Assembly: GCA_910584435.1 (NCBI GenBank)
Contig: CAJUAP010000009.1
Location: forward strand, 1-64,000
DNA length: 64,000 nt
Source of the DNA: an uncultured Acetatifactor sp.
Lineage (GTDB): Bacteria > Bacillota > Clostridia > Lachnospirales > Lachnospiraceae
Direction of reading: 5' to 3'
The translations under genes were made by a program, and so were the position numbers. The notes beneath the pieces were generated by a model. The model did not search any database. It was not told the origin of the DNA and saw only the letters and a program-made list of their open reading frames with translations. Below, piece after piece: positions 45,082-54,124 of the stretch (position 1 is its first letter; every line of letters begins with the position of its first letter).

Positions 45082-47352
45082 CTACTCCGCAAGATACATC
45101 TTCAATCCGGCTTCTATCTTCCGGATTGTCTCTTCCTTAGACTGTGTGCCATCCAGGTATCCCCCCAGGCATTCCGTCAGCACTTCATATATCTTGGCAT
45201 CTTCCCTCACAGGCCGGTCCAAAGTCCCGCAGAGCGCAGCCAGCCGTTTCCCCTCTTCCTGAGAATATGGCTTCATCTCATATGATATATATTCCCCGTC
45301 GTCTGCCGTCATCATAACATAACCCGAATATTCGGAGCGGTCTTCTGCCGCCTGCTTTTCCAGTGATTTCCTGTTTACCGGAAATCCGTCGTATAAATCC
45401 ATATCCTGCAGCTCTTCCGACAGCGCAAACCGCAGAAAATCCTTTGCCGTGTCCACATATTGACTCTTCGCACAGATTCCCATCTGCATCAAAGGATAGA
45501 ATCTGTTCTCAAAAGCAGTGTATTCCCCTTTACTATATTCCACCATGGACAAAGGAGTAATACAGCTCAGAAAACCTCCCACTTTCTCAAATACAAGCTT
45601 ACTCTGCCCCCCAAGATCCAGCGCACCGTGGCTATACTCATTTTCCGGTCTGGAATTGATGATGCCGCAATTATCCCCAATGGCTTTCATATATTCCAGA
45701 TATCTGCCCATCGCTTCCTGATCCAGCTGCTTATCTTTTACAATTTCATCACAGAAATAAGGATAAAACTGATACACCAGCTCCGCCACGGTCTGAGCAC
45801 CCATATAACTGCTGTCAGCCCGGCTTAAGAATTCTGCCAATGATTTCATGGAACTCATATCTTCCGATGATATGTCCCTGCCCAGCGCCATGGGAAATGC
45901 AAACTTTAGAGGCACCACATACCGGCTGCCGTCTTCCCTCACATAAGCCCCTGTAATATTCGACAGCAGCTCCCCGCCTTCTTCCATGGGCTTTAATACA
46001 TCCTCCAGATTCACTAAAAGCCCCTTCTCCCCATAGGAATCCACATTCAGCTGATCCATCACCAGAATGTCCGGCGCATCATCTCCCATCAGCATTGTAT
46101 TCAGCTTCTGATAGACAGCGTTATTATCCGGCACGTCCCCCTCATACATGGAATATTCATTTTCTATGGTGATCAGCACCTCCGGGTGGGCCTTGTGATA
46201 CAGAGCCGCAGCCTGTTTGAGCATAGCGATTTCTCCCGCCGAATACAATTTCAATACCTGTGTCACTTCGGAAACCGCATCGGGATCATACACATACCGA
46301 TTCAATTTCAGCTCTTCCCCAGCCTGGAACAGCGCATAAAAACTGCCATCCTCCATCACCGCCAAATCTTTACACTCGTTCCCCCTCATGGCAAAATCCG
46401 TATCCACACCCTCCGCCAGCTTCTCCCACTGAGGCTGGTCCGATGTGTCCGTCATCCGGAAAATACCGTCCTCCCCGGCTGCAATCAAGGTACCGTCGCT
46501 GCATATCCCCATGGCCAGACCACCCGCACCCCCGACAAATATACTTCCGCTTTCTCCGTTGGCCGTATTACTGTCTGTAATCGCAGGAAGCAGCACGGAT
46601 TCACTGCTCTTTCCCTCCCCGCGCTTTTCAATCTGCCCTCCGGCATTCAGGAAGACATTTTCTCCATCCGTCGCAATTTTTCCCTCATAAAAAACAGTGA
46701 GCGGTTCACTTTCAATGACACTGCCATCCTCTCCGGCCAGAATATCTATGGAAGAATAGGAATATGCAACCAATGTGCCGTTATCCAATGCCGCCAATCC
46801 CTGTATCATGTCAAAGCCGCCCCATAATTCATCCGGAACGGACCACTTCTCCGGCGTAATTTCCTCTGATACAGCCCCTTCTCCTTTCCACAGATGCCCC
46901 TTATACTCTGCCTCACCCTCTGCCGCATAACCTGCATAGAGATACTGCCTGTCACCTTTTCCCTGCACGAGCAGCGGTTCCATCCAGCCGCCGCAGTCAA
47001 ATGTCAATGACGAAAGCCAGTCCTGTGTCACATCCACAAGCCCTTCCTCCTGCTGCTCCCACTCACGCAGCATGGCCTTCCCATCCTCCTGCTCCATTGT
47101 CAGAAAGTGAAGTTTATTATCTTCCGTAAACATCTGCTTCACATCCAGACCCTTCAATTCCTCAGGCAGCGCTTCCTCTGTCTCCACATACCTGCCCTTT
47201 TGCGGAGCCGCCCCGCTGCCGCTCTCCGTCCCTGACTGCCCCCCTTTTTCTCCTTCCGCTTTCCCACAGCCGCCCAGCGCACCTGCTAAAAGCGCCACAG
47301 CCAGCGTACACGCCAGCCCCTTACTGCACTTGCCATTTTCAGTATTCTTCAT
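45082..47352 (-). CDS. Large solute-binding lipoprotein
   Basis: A 756-residue secreted lipoprotein starting at ATG 47352 (MKNTENGKCSKGLACTLAV), with GGAGG upstream and a lipobox LGGC near residue 28. After a low-complexity Gly/Ser linker, about 300 residues show repeated short beta blocks (GLAALDNGTLVAYSY, GLAMGICSDGTLIAAGEDG, DLAVMEDGSFYALF), propeller-like. From about residue 365 a family 1 extracellular solute-binding domain follows (TQVLKLYSAGEIAMLKQAAALYHKAHP, DAPDILVMDQLNVDSYGEKGLLVNLED). No ABC permease is adjacent, so the partner and the ligand, probably a glycan, are unknown. Confidence 0.85.
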   Translation of the reverse strand: MKNTENGKCSKGLACTLAVALLAGALGGCGKAEGEKGGQSGTESGSGAAPQKGRYVETEEALPEELKGLDVKQMFTEDNKLHFLTMEQEDGKAMLREWEQQEEGLVDVTQDWLSSLTFDCGGWMEPLLVQGKGDRQYLYAGYAAEGEAEYKGHLWKGEGAVSEEITPEKWSVPDELWGGFDMIQGLAALDNGTLVAYSYSSIDILAGEDGSVIESEPLTVFYEGKIATDGENVFLNAGGQIEKRGEGKSSESVLLPAITDSNTANGESGSIFVGGAGGLAMGICSDGTLIAAGEDGIFRMTDTSDQPQWEKLAEGVDTDFAMRGNECKDLAVMEDGSFYALFQAGEELKLNRYVYDPDAVSEVTQVLKLYSAGEIAMLKQAAALYHKAHPEVLITIENEYSMYEGDVPDNNAVYQKLNTMLMGDDAPDILVMDQLNVDSYGEKGLLVNLEDVLKPMEEGGELLSNITGAYVREDGSRYVVPLKFAFPMALGRDISSEDMSSMKSLAEFLSRADSSYMGAQTVAELVYQFYPYFCDEIVKDKQLDQEAMGRYLEYMKAIGDNCGIINSRPENEYSHGALDLGGQSKLVFEKVGGFLSCITPLSMVEYSKGEYTAFENRFYPLMQMGICAKSQYVDTAKDFLRFALSEELQDMDLYDGFPVNRKSLEKQAAEDRSEYSGYVMMTADDGEYISYEMKPYSQEEGKRLAALCGTLDRPVREDAKIYEVLTECLGGYLDGTQSKEETIRKIEAGLKMYLAE

Positions 47353-47493
47353 TTTTCTGCTGCCTCCTGTATCCGCTGCCGCCGCTTTCCTATTCACGGC
47401 AGCACCTTTTACTATATTTGCTTCTGTTTCCTGATCAGGATATCAGAAAAATGTCAAATGCCTGTGTACGACTTGTGCCTAAGTTGTAAAATA

Positions 47494-48797
47494 TCAGGGA
47501 ATCGGAATCATTATTTTCAGAGTAAACATTCCGTCCGCCGCCTTTGTACTGCATTGTCCTCCATATTTTTCCACAGTTGTTCTGATATTGGACAGCCCGA
47601 AGCCGTGTAGAAACGTATCCTTTTTCGTAGTGTTTCCCGATTGCATACCCTGGGATAATGCATTATTTTCAACCACAATGACCAGCATTTCACGGACGCG
47701 GTTTGCCCTGACTGTAATCAGACGCTCATTTTCCGGCAGCTTCCCGCTGGCTTCAATGGCGTTGTCAATGGCATTGCCGAAAATGGTGCTGATATCTAAC
47801 AGCTCTATAAAAGCACTGTCTTCAAAAGAAATCACCGTATTAAAATCTATCTTCATTTCCTGCGCTGCCCTGGCCTTATCCCGAAGAATAATATCCAGAA
47901 ACTGATTCCCCGTGTGATGGTAATTTTCGTATTCCTGGATTTGCCCCTGCAGCTTTTGTATGGATTTTTGAACCTCCTGCCCATGTTCCGCCTGCGCCTG
48001 CAGCAGCAGATGATGATTCTTCATATCATGGCAGATGCGCGGACGCGCTCTTCTTCCTGCACCTTTTCATTCAGATAGTTCTGCCTCATTTCCAGCTCCT
48101 GTACGCGGTACGCTGTCTGCACCGCATTGCAGATATAAGCCGCCAGATAAATACATCCGAAACTGGAGAAAATGGATGCCCCGCAAATGGGATATGCAAT
48201 CGCAGACTCTTCCGGCAGGAACAGAATAATGGTAAAAACAGCGATACAGGGAGCAGCCATGAAAACATCTATCATCAGCCACATTTTCGCCATCAAACCG
48301 GACTTGACGGCCAGCAGATACTTTTTCAAGCCCAGAAAGGTTCCCAGCCAGAACAGCAGCCGCAGCAGCAGAGAAACCGTATGTATTCCGGTACTGGCAA
48401 GCAGTAATTCCTCATTCCATTCCACACTTACTCCGCCCGGCAGACCGGCAGACGTATAAAATATTTCCTTTCCGATGTCCATCATCAAATAGTTTACTGC
48501 AATCAGTGCAGGATAAAACACAAGTACGGCGGACAGCTTTTCAATCCAGCTTCCGCAGTGAAATATGACAATATAGACGACAAAGCCGGCCAATGCCCCC
48601 AGAAGATTCGCCAAATCGTTGGGGTAAATAATCACCGAAGCTAAATAATTACAGACGGTAAACGCCAGTATCCGTATGAGCCAATGCTTCCGCAGCGTTA
48701 AGAATGTATGCAGTATCCAAAAGAAAATAAATACGTAGCTCAACTCCAGTAAAAAAGATACCACATCAAGAAATCGAATCACAGCATATCCCCCCAA
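47494..48797 (-). pseudogene. AgrC-like sensor kinase split by a frameshift
   Basis: Two frames make one kinase. The N-terminal frame, 48797-48021 (258 residues), is a polytopic sensor with about six helices ending in a coiled-coil (EKVQEEERVRASAMI). The C-terminal frame, 48024-47494 (176 residues), is a GHKL ATPase (TIFGNAIDNAIEASGKLP N-box, HGFGLSNIRTTVEKYGG). Between them, the phosphoacceptor motif HDMKNH is encoded across the junction in the second frame, upstream of its ATG. A one-base loss near 48037 explains this. The frames overlap as ATGA, so two polypeptides could be made, but the C-terminal one would start at the Met after the HD and lack the histidine. Confidence 0.8.
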
Positions 48798-49489
48798 TAC
48801 TCTGTCAACTGCTCCATAAAAACTTTCCGCCTGGGCTGGCTGATGGGAAGATTCTCTCCGGTGATTAACGTGATTTCCAGCTTTTTTACCCCTTTTACAT
48901 AGGACAGATTGACCAGATAACTGCTGTGGCAGCGCACGAACCCCTGTCCCGTGAGTTCCTGCTCCATCTCTTTCATTTTCTTATAGCAGACAATCTCTTC
49001 CTGTTCCGTGTGCAGCAGCAGATTGCGGCCAAAAGTTTCCACAAACCGCAGAGATTTTAAGAATACTTTGTATCTTCCGGTATCATTGGCAATCACCACA
49101 GCTGCACTGCGGTCTCTCCGATGCCTTTTCAGCCACTGATCCATTTCGGCCTTCAGCCGGACATACTTCATGGGCTTAATGATATAGTTCACGGCCTGAT
49201 ATTGATATCCCTCCAAACCATATTGGGTAAGCGTAGTCAGGAAGATAATACCGACCCCTTCATCTATCCGGCGGATGTGCTCTGCAGCCTGTAAACCGTT
49301 TACCATCCGCATCTGAATATCAAGGAAGATTAAATCAATGGTAGTATCATATTTTTGAATGAGTTCCATACCATCATAATACGCGGTTATCTTAATTTCC
49401 TCTCCCTTTTCGGCGGCGTATTGTTTTAATAATCTGTCCATATATGCAACAAACTCTTTTTCATCATCACAAATTGCAATGTGTATCAT
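48779..49489 (-). CDS. LytTR response regulator
   Basis: AgrA/VirR-type regulator, 236 residues. The receiver domain (about 1-120) has acidic DDEKEF, the phospho-acceptor Asp in DLIFLDIQMRMVNGL and the Lys in IIKPMKYV. The C-terminal LytTR DNA-binding domain includes LRFVETFGRNLLLHT and FVRCHSSYLVNLSYVKGV. It overlaps the sensor-kinase gene by 19 bp and has its own promoter upstream. The kinase partner appears broken, so its input is uncertain. Confidence 0.93.
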   Translation of the reverse strand: MIHIAICDDEKEFVAYMDRLLKQYAAEKGEEIKITAYYDGMELIQKYDTTIDLIFLDIQMRMVNGLQAAEHIRRIDEGVGIIFLTTLTQYGLEGYQYQAVNYIIKPMKYVRLKAEMDQWLKRHRRDRSAAVVIANDTGRYKVFLKSLRFVETFGRNLLLHTEQEEIVCYKKMKEMEQELTGQGFVRCHSSYLVNLSYVKGVKKLEITLITGENLPISQPRRKVFMEQLTEYWGDML

Positions 49490-49600
49490 TTTATTTCTCC
49501 GTGGTTCCGCCTCTTCTCTCCGGCGCCCTTATCCCTGCAGTCATGCTTCATCCGTATGGCGCAAGGTCATTTATCACCGCCGTTCTGTATTCCATGAACC

Positions 49601-49629
49601 ATTATACTTTATTTGGAACCTGTTCTCAA
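49601..49629 (-). promoter_or_regulatory. Sigma-A promoter of the LytTR-kinase operon
   Basis: Minus strand: TTGAGA (49629-49624), 17-bp spacer, TATAAT (49606-49601), about 110 bp before the regulator ATG. Confidence 0.75.
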
Positions 49630-49660
49630 TGAAAACTTGAAAAGGGAAGTATGCAGCAGT

Positions 49661-50494
49661 TCAGCTGCGGTTCACAATGTCCAGGAATAATTCAAAATGA
49701 AATACCTCTGTATCATCTGAAGCCCCTCCGTCCGAATTCCCTTTACTGATCCTGATCAGGTCTGCCGTCATGGCAGCATATACGCCCTGGCTTCCGATGC
49801 TTCGATATATGGTGTGTATGTCACTTTCCGGCGCTTCATTCCCATCCCCGGACAAAGCATCATCCTCTGCAAAGCCAAAAGAATCGGCATACTCCTGCAG
49901 AAATAACACCGGATTCTTCATTTCCCCAAATTCAGACGACAGCAGGAAGCTCACCGATGCTTCCAATACCTGTCCGCTTCCCCCATGCACAAGCAGTTCC
50001 GCCTCCATGCCCTGACCTGCCAGCGCCACCGTCCAATAACTATCCTTCTCCTCTCCTTCTGCACCTTCCTGCGTTGACCAAAGATAGCAGTTTGCCTTAT
50101 ATTCCTGCAGCCCATCCTCCGGCGCTCCGAAATAAGGGATACAGAAATCTTCCATCCAGCCCTTGCCGCATGCTATGGCCTGGGCCATGGATAACTGTCC
50201 CTGCCGGGGTTCATGAGGATACACCTCAGTATTGCTGCGCAGATTTTCAACCGTTTGTACCAGCTCTGCCTCCAACAGTCCTGCCCCCTCCGCTTTCCCG
50301 GCCACCTGTATGTCCATCGTGCCATCCTGCACAGGCAGCTCCACCGCGCCGCTTCCCTGCAGCAGCGCCGCCTCTTCCTGTGCAAGCCGCAGCCGCACTC
50401 CAAACAGCCCTCCGAAGGCAATCCCGAAAGCAAGTGCCATTCCCAGCAAATTAGTTAATTTACTCCCCTTCCTTCCCATGTTCCACAACTTCAA
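49661..50494 (-). CDS. Membrane-anchored hypothetical protein after a sensor kinase
   Basis: Not recognised. The 277-residue protein has a basic N-terminus, one transmembrane helix (about 14-34) and an acidic extracytoplasmic domain with LSMAQAIACGKGWMEDFCIPYFG and YWTVALAGQGMEAELLVHGGSGQVLEASV, two-stranded patterns that recall PepSY or YycH/YycI-like regulators. It lies 54 bp downstream of an OmpR-type kinase gene in the same direction, so it may modulate that kinase; this is inference from position. Confidence 0.7.
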   Translation of the reverse strand: MKLWNMGRKGSKLTNLLGMALAFGIAFGGLFGVRLRLAQEEAALLQGSGAVELPVQDGTMDIQVAGKAEGAGLLEAELVQTVENLRSNTEVYPHEPRQGQLSMAQAIACGKGWMEDFCIPYFGAPEDGLQEYKANCYLWSTQEGAEGEEKDSYWTVALAGQGMEAELLVHGGSGQVLEASVSFLLSSEFGEMKNPVLFLQEYADSFGFAEDDALSGDGNEAPESDIHTIYRSIGSQGVYAAMTADLIRISKGNSDGGASDDTEVFHFELFLDIVNRS

Positions 50495-50495
50495 C

Positions 50496-50579
50496 CTTTC
50501 TCAACTGCATCATTGCATTCTCACCTTCTCAACTGCATCACTGCATTCTCACTTTCTCAACTGCATCATTGCATTCTCA
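50496..50579. repeat. Three 28-bp tandem repeats across a kinase stop codon
   Basis: Units at 50496-50523, 50524-50551 and 50552-50579 start CTTTCTCAACTGCATCATTG (middle copy slightly changed). The kinase stop codon (50549-50551) sits at the boundary of units two and three. A 28-bp unit is not a multiple of three, so each added copy changes the downstream frame. Confidence 0.85.
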
Positions 50580-52543
50580 TCTTCCTGCTTTGCTCCCGTC
50601 TCCAATCTGCCCTCATCCTTTTCGCATATCAAAGAGAAACTCACCTTCGTGCCCCGGCCTTCCCTGCTCTCAAACACAAGACCGCCCCCATGCAATCCTG
50701 CAATTCTGTCCGCCAGAGCCAATCCCAGCCCGGCGCCATGATGCTGCCTCGAACGAGCCTTGTCCACCATGTAGAAAGCCTCCGTAATACGGGAAATCTC
50801 TTCCTCCTTCATACCGCATCCGTTGTCTTCCACACTGATACAATATTTCTCTTCCTCTATCTTTCCTGATACCTCTATCCGGCTGCTGCCCGCTTTCACT
50901 GCATTGTCCACAAGATTGATTAACAGCGTCTTCAGCAAATCATAATCCGCCCGCACATATGCTTCGGCAGCCTCTAATCGAAAGTCAATATTTTTTTCCG
51001 CCAGCAGAGGCTTAAGCCCGTCCACCGCATCCTGTAATAATTCCTCCGCCGCCATTTCCTCCAGTGGAAACTCCTGTCTGCCCAATATGGTCAAATCCAT
51101 CAATTTAAAAGACAGCGCCTCCAGCCGCATTCCTTCATTCCAGATATGCCAGGAAGCCTTGCGTATCTCCTCCCTGGTGAGCTCTTTTTGATACATGGTA
51201 TCTGCATAGCCGATAATAGAAGTGAGCGGCGTCTTTAACTCGTGGGCAAAATTTGCCACAAAATCCTCCTTTTCCCTGGCCGCCTTTGACAGTTCCTCAA
51301 TCTTCTCTTCCACGGCATCCGCCATTTGGTTAAAGCTCACCGCCAAAGCGCTGATTTCGTCCCTTCCGGCCCCGTCAACCCTCTCCGCATAATCCCCCTC
51401 TGCCATCCGCCGGGCAGCCTTGGACATCCGCTTTAAAGGTCTTGTCAAAAGTGCAGACAAAATACCCAGCAGCACCATCCCTGCTCCCATTGCCGCCGCA
51501 TAACAACGCATAAAATATTGCTGCATGGTATCCTGCTGCTGTATGGTTTTACTGATATCCCATTCCGTCACAAAATAAACCGGCCGCCCTTCCGCCGCAC
51601 TGCTCAGGCTGTCCCATTCCTTTTTCTCTGCGCCTGTTTCCGTTCTGTTCGCCGTGCCCCCTGCACCTGTTTCCGTTCTGCCAGCCGTATCCCCTGCGCC
51701 TGTTTCCGTTCTGCCAGCCGTATCCCCTGCGCCTGTTTCCGTTCTGCCAGCCGTATCCCCTGCACCTGCTTCCAGACTATCCGCTGCGCCGCCGATCATC
51801 TCACCCCCATTTCCTGTCAAAGGCACTTCTCTGTGGGACACGATACTCCCCACCAGAACCGAACCGCCGCCGGGTGTATTCCTGAACTGATATACATGCA
51901 TATCTTCTGACAACCCCTCTAAAAAGAAAGGATCCACTCCCTCTATTTCCGAATATATCGGAGTCATATCTTCCGAGAAAAATGCTGCCGGACTGCTTAT
52001 CTCTTCCGCAAGGCTCTGCAGCAGGCTATCCAACCGGCTGCTTTGTATCATTCCGTCTTCCACCGCAATCCATCCCTCCGGAAACACCTGACCCTGAAGT
52101 GAATTTTCATCCAATCCGCTTCGTCCTTCCGTTCCTTCGCTGTCTTCCAGTCCACTCCACCCGTCTAAGCCGCCACCTCTCTGCCCTTCCGCTCCTTCGC
52201 TGTCTTCCACAGCACCCTTATCCTGCAGATACCATTGCACTCCTGAAGCCCCCTCCCCCTCTGAGTAATTCATGATAAAAGGAGCTGTCTGCCTGATGAT
52301 ATATACCTGCTCTGCTCCCGACGGGAAATCATCCTCAATGCTGAAGGTAATGACAACATCGGAATAAGTCAGCATTGCCGACTGGACAGTGAACTTATCA
52401 TATTGATACTGCTTCAGGGCAAAATCCACTTCCCTTGCCATGCTGCTTTCCAGAGAATAATGAAGCAGAAAATAGCCTGAGACAGAAAACGCCAGCCCGA
52501 ATACCAGCATCCCCAATAAAAATATCTTCGTAAAGAGCCGCAT
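50549..52543 (-). CDS. Membrane sensor histidine kinase with internal repeats
   Basis: OmpR-partner type kinase, 664 residues. TM1 is about 5-27, followed by a large extracytoplasmic sensor region (about 28-340) and TM2 (about 342-365). HAMP follows, then HisKA with FVANFAHELKTPLTSIIGYAD and HATPase with LLINLVDNAVKAG, SVEDNGCGMKEEEI and GAGLGLALADRIAGLHGG. The sensor contains four GAGDTAGRTET-type 11-residue repeats (about 257-304) and an earlier LEDSEGTEGRSGL/VEDSEGAEGQRGG pair. The response regulator gene is directly upstream. Confidence 0.94.
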   Translation of the reverse strand: MRLFTKIFLLGMLVFGLAFSVSGYFLLHYSLESSMAREVDFALKQYQYDKFTVQSAMLTYSDVVITFSIEDDFPSGAEQVYIIRQTAPFIMNYSEGEGASGVQWYLQDKGAVEDSEGAEGQRGGGLDGWSGLEDSEGTEGRSGLDENSLQGQVFPEGWIAVEDGMIQSSRLDSLLQSLAEEISSPAAFFSEDMTPIYSEIEGVDPFFLEGLSEDMHVYQFRNTPGGGSVLVGSIVSHREVPLTGNGGEMIGGAADSLEAGAGDTAGRTETGAGDTAGRTETGAGDTAGRTETGAGGTANRTETGAEKKEWDSLSSAAEGRPVYFVTEWDISKTIQQQDTMQQYFMRCYAAAMGAGMVLLGILSALLTRPLKRMSKAARRMAEGDYAERVDGAGRDEISALAVSFNQMADAVEEKIEELSKAAREKEDFVANFAHELKTPLTSIIGYADTMYQKELTREEIRKASWHIWNEGMRLEALSFKLMDLTILGRQEFPLEEMAAEELLQDAVDGLKPLLAEKNIDFRLEAAEAYVRADYDLLKTLLINLVDNAVKAGSSRIEVSGKIEEEKYCISVEDNGCGMKEEEISRITEAFYMVDKARSRQHHGAGLGLALADRIAGLHGGGLVFESREGRGTKVSFSLICEKDEGRLETGAKQEDENAMMQLRK
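51630..51773. repeat. 33-bp in-frame minisatellite in a sensor kinase
   Basis: Four units of 33 bp (51630, 51663, 51696, 51729) plus a partial, starting GCGCCTGTTTCCGTTCTGCC. Units three and four are identical. Each encodes 11 residues, so copy-number change keeps the frame. Confidence 0.9.
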
Positions 52544-52544
52544 C

Positions 52545-53198
52545 CTATCCCTCCAGCCTGTATCCTATGCGGAATATGGTCTTAATCCGCTCTTCCCATC
52601 CTAATTTTCTGCGCAGCCGTTGGATATGAGAATCCAGTGTCCTTGTCTCTCCCAGAAAAGGCTCTCTCCACACCTTTTCATACAACTGCTCCCGATGCAA
52701 AGCTACATTTCTATTCCGCACCAGCTCCAACAGCAGATCAAATTCCTTCGCCGTAAGCGTGACAGGCTGTCCGCCCTTGAGCACCTGCCTGGATTCCGTA
52801 TCAATGGCCACATCTCCCAATTCCAATTGCCTTTCGCCGGTTCCCATCCTGCGCAATACCGCTTCCACCCTTGCCAGCAGCTCCCCCACCTGAAACGGTT
52901 TCACGAGATAGTCATCCGCCCCTGCTTTCAAGCCCCTGATCCTCTCCTCCACCGCCCCCCTTGCAGTCAGGAAGATAACCGGTGTCCTGCTGGGTTTAAT
53001 ATATTCCAACAGCCCATATCCATCCAGCTTCGGCAGCATAATATCCAGCAGTATTAAATCAAATCGTGCCTTTCCGATCCAATCAGCACCCTCCATACCG
53101 TCATAAGCACAGACACAGTGATAATTCTCCGCACACAGATTCATACAAATCAAATCGGCAATCGCTTCGTCATCCTCCACGATCAGAATATCGGCCAA
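52545..53198 (-). CDS. OmpR/PhoB-family response regulator
   Basis: Regulator of 217 residues starting at TTG 53198 (read ADILIVEDDEAIADLICMN) with AGGAGGTGG eight nt upstream; the open frame extends to 53276 without a comparable site. The receiver has EDDE, the Asp in FDLILLDIMLPKLDGYG and the Lys in DDYLVKPF. The winged-helix output shows LTAKEFDLLLELVRNRN and RTLDSHIQRLRRKLG. It is one base from the downstream kinase gene and forms a two-component operon with it. Confidence 0.94.
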   Translation of the reverse strand: MADILIVEDDEAIADLICMNLCAENYHCVCAYDGMEGADWIGKARFDLILLDIMLPKLDGYGLLEYIKPSRTPVIFLTARGAVEERIRGLKAGADDYLVKPFQVGELLARVEAVLRRMGTGERQLELGDVAIDTESRQVLKGGQPVTLTAKEFDLLLELVRNRNVALHREQLYEKVWREPFLGETRTLDSHIQRLRRKLGWEERIKTIFRIGYRLEG

Positions 53199-53285
53199 AT
53201 CCCCCACCTCCTGTTTTAGAATACTCAAACCTCTTTCCGTCCACCCACAAAAAACAATGGAATCCCAAACTATCATCCACAGTCA

Positions 53286-54008
53286 CTATGCCTCCTGCAG
53301 TATAACCATCAGCTCTTTCCAATCCGCTATGGTAAGGACATCTCCTTCCTTCTCCTGCCTCATGTCAATTGCGCCAATATACCACACCGGGAACAGCCCG
53401 GCATTTTTTGCACCCACAATGTCACATCGATACTGATCCCCTATGTACCATACGTCTGCTGCCTGCAGGCCGGCCTTCTCCAGCGCCAGCTCAAATATCC
53501 GCTTATCAGGCTTTCGGAACATATACTCACTGCTTGCAATCACAAATTCAAACTCATTCTCTGGAATACAGCTGCAGATTCTCTGCGCTACCGCATTTCC
53601 ACTATATGATATATTGCTGATCACTCCGGTGCGGATTTGCTTCTCCTTCAGAAATGCAAGAAAATCCTCTATCCCCTTCGTAGGGCTTCCCGGCGCCGCC
53701 GCATCCCAGAAGACACGATCCACCTCTTCCCCATGGATTGACAATGCAATTCCCTGAGACTCATACAAATATTTCGTAAACATGTAAGTGGGAACTTCCA
53801 CTTGCAATAACTGATTTCTTTCCGGATCAAATCGTCCCAATTCCTGATTCAGAAGATTGGCGTATGCCTGTACTTCCTCGGCCGATTTGTGATATCGATT
53901 CTCAACCGCATACTTCAGCACAGCCTCCGTCCCTTTTACCCCGTCAAAAGCCCGTTCATTTACCAATGTCTGTCCATAATCAAACAAAATCATTTCCGGT
54001 TTCTTCAT
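53286..54008 (-). CDS. HAD-like hydrolase
   Basis: HAD superfamily, 240 residues from ATG 54008 (MKKPEMILFDYGQTL), with AGGAGG 4 nt upstream. Motif I is FDYGQTL: the nucleophile Asp is present but the usual second Asp is Gly, as in several HAD-IA groups. Motif II is TGVISNISYSG, motif III is around MFRKPDKRIFELAL, and motif IV is VWYIGDQYRCDIVGAKNAG. The substrate is unknown, probably a phosphorylated metabolite. It precedes the response-regulator gene by about 90 bp. Confidence 0.85.
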   Translation of the reverse strand: MKKPEMILFDYGQTLVNERAFDGVKGTEAVLKYAVENRYHKSAEEVQAYANLLNQELGRFDPERNQLLQVEVPTYMFTKYLYESQGIALSIHGEEVDRVFWDAAAPGSPTKGIEDFLAFLKEKQIRTGVISNISYSGNAVAQRICSCIPENEFEFVIASSEYMFRKPDKRIFELALEKAGLQAADVWYIGDQYRCDIVGAKNAGLFPVWYIGAIDMRQEKEGDVLTIADWKELMVILQEA

Positions 54009-54124
54009 CATGCCTCCTAACCCGGACAAGCCGGAACCAAAATTCTGCCGCTTTACGCAAGGTTTCGTTATAAAACAGCCTGACATGCCAGCGCAACCCC
54101 GCTGACAATACATGCACTGGTATT

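Noticed and set aside
49653..49672. GCAGCAGTTCAGCTGC near the stop of the 49661 gene as an R1 end
   Set aside because: It lacks the GTAAC part and has no partner end; it is probably chance similarity.
51654..51890. Plus-strand frame with repeated PVSVLPAVSPA units
   Set aside because: It is the antisense reading of the kinase minisatellite; a 33-bp repeat gives repeats in every frame.
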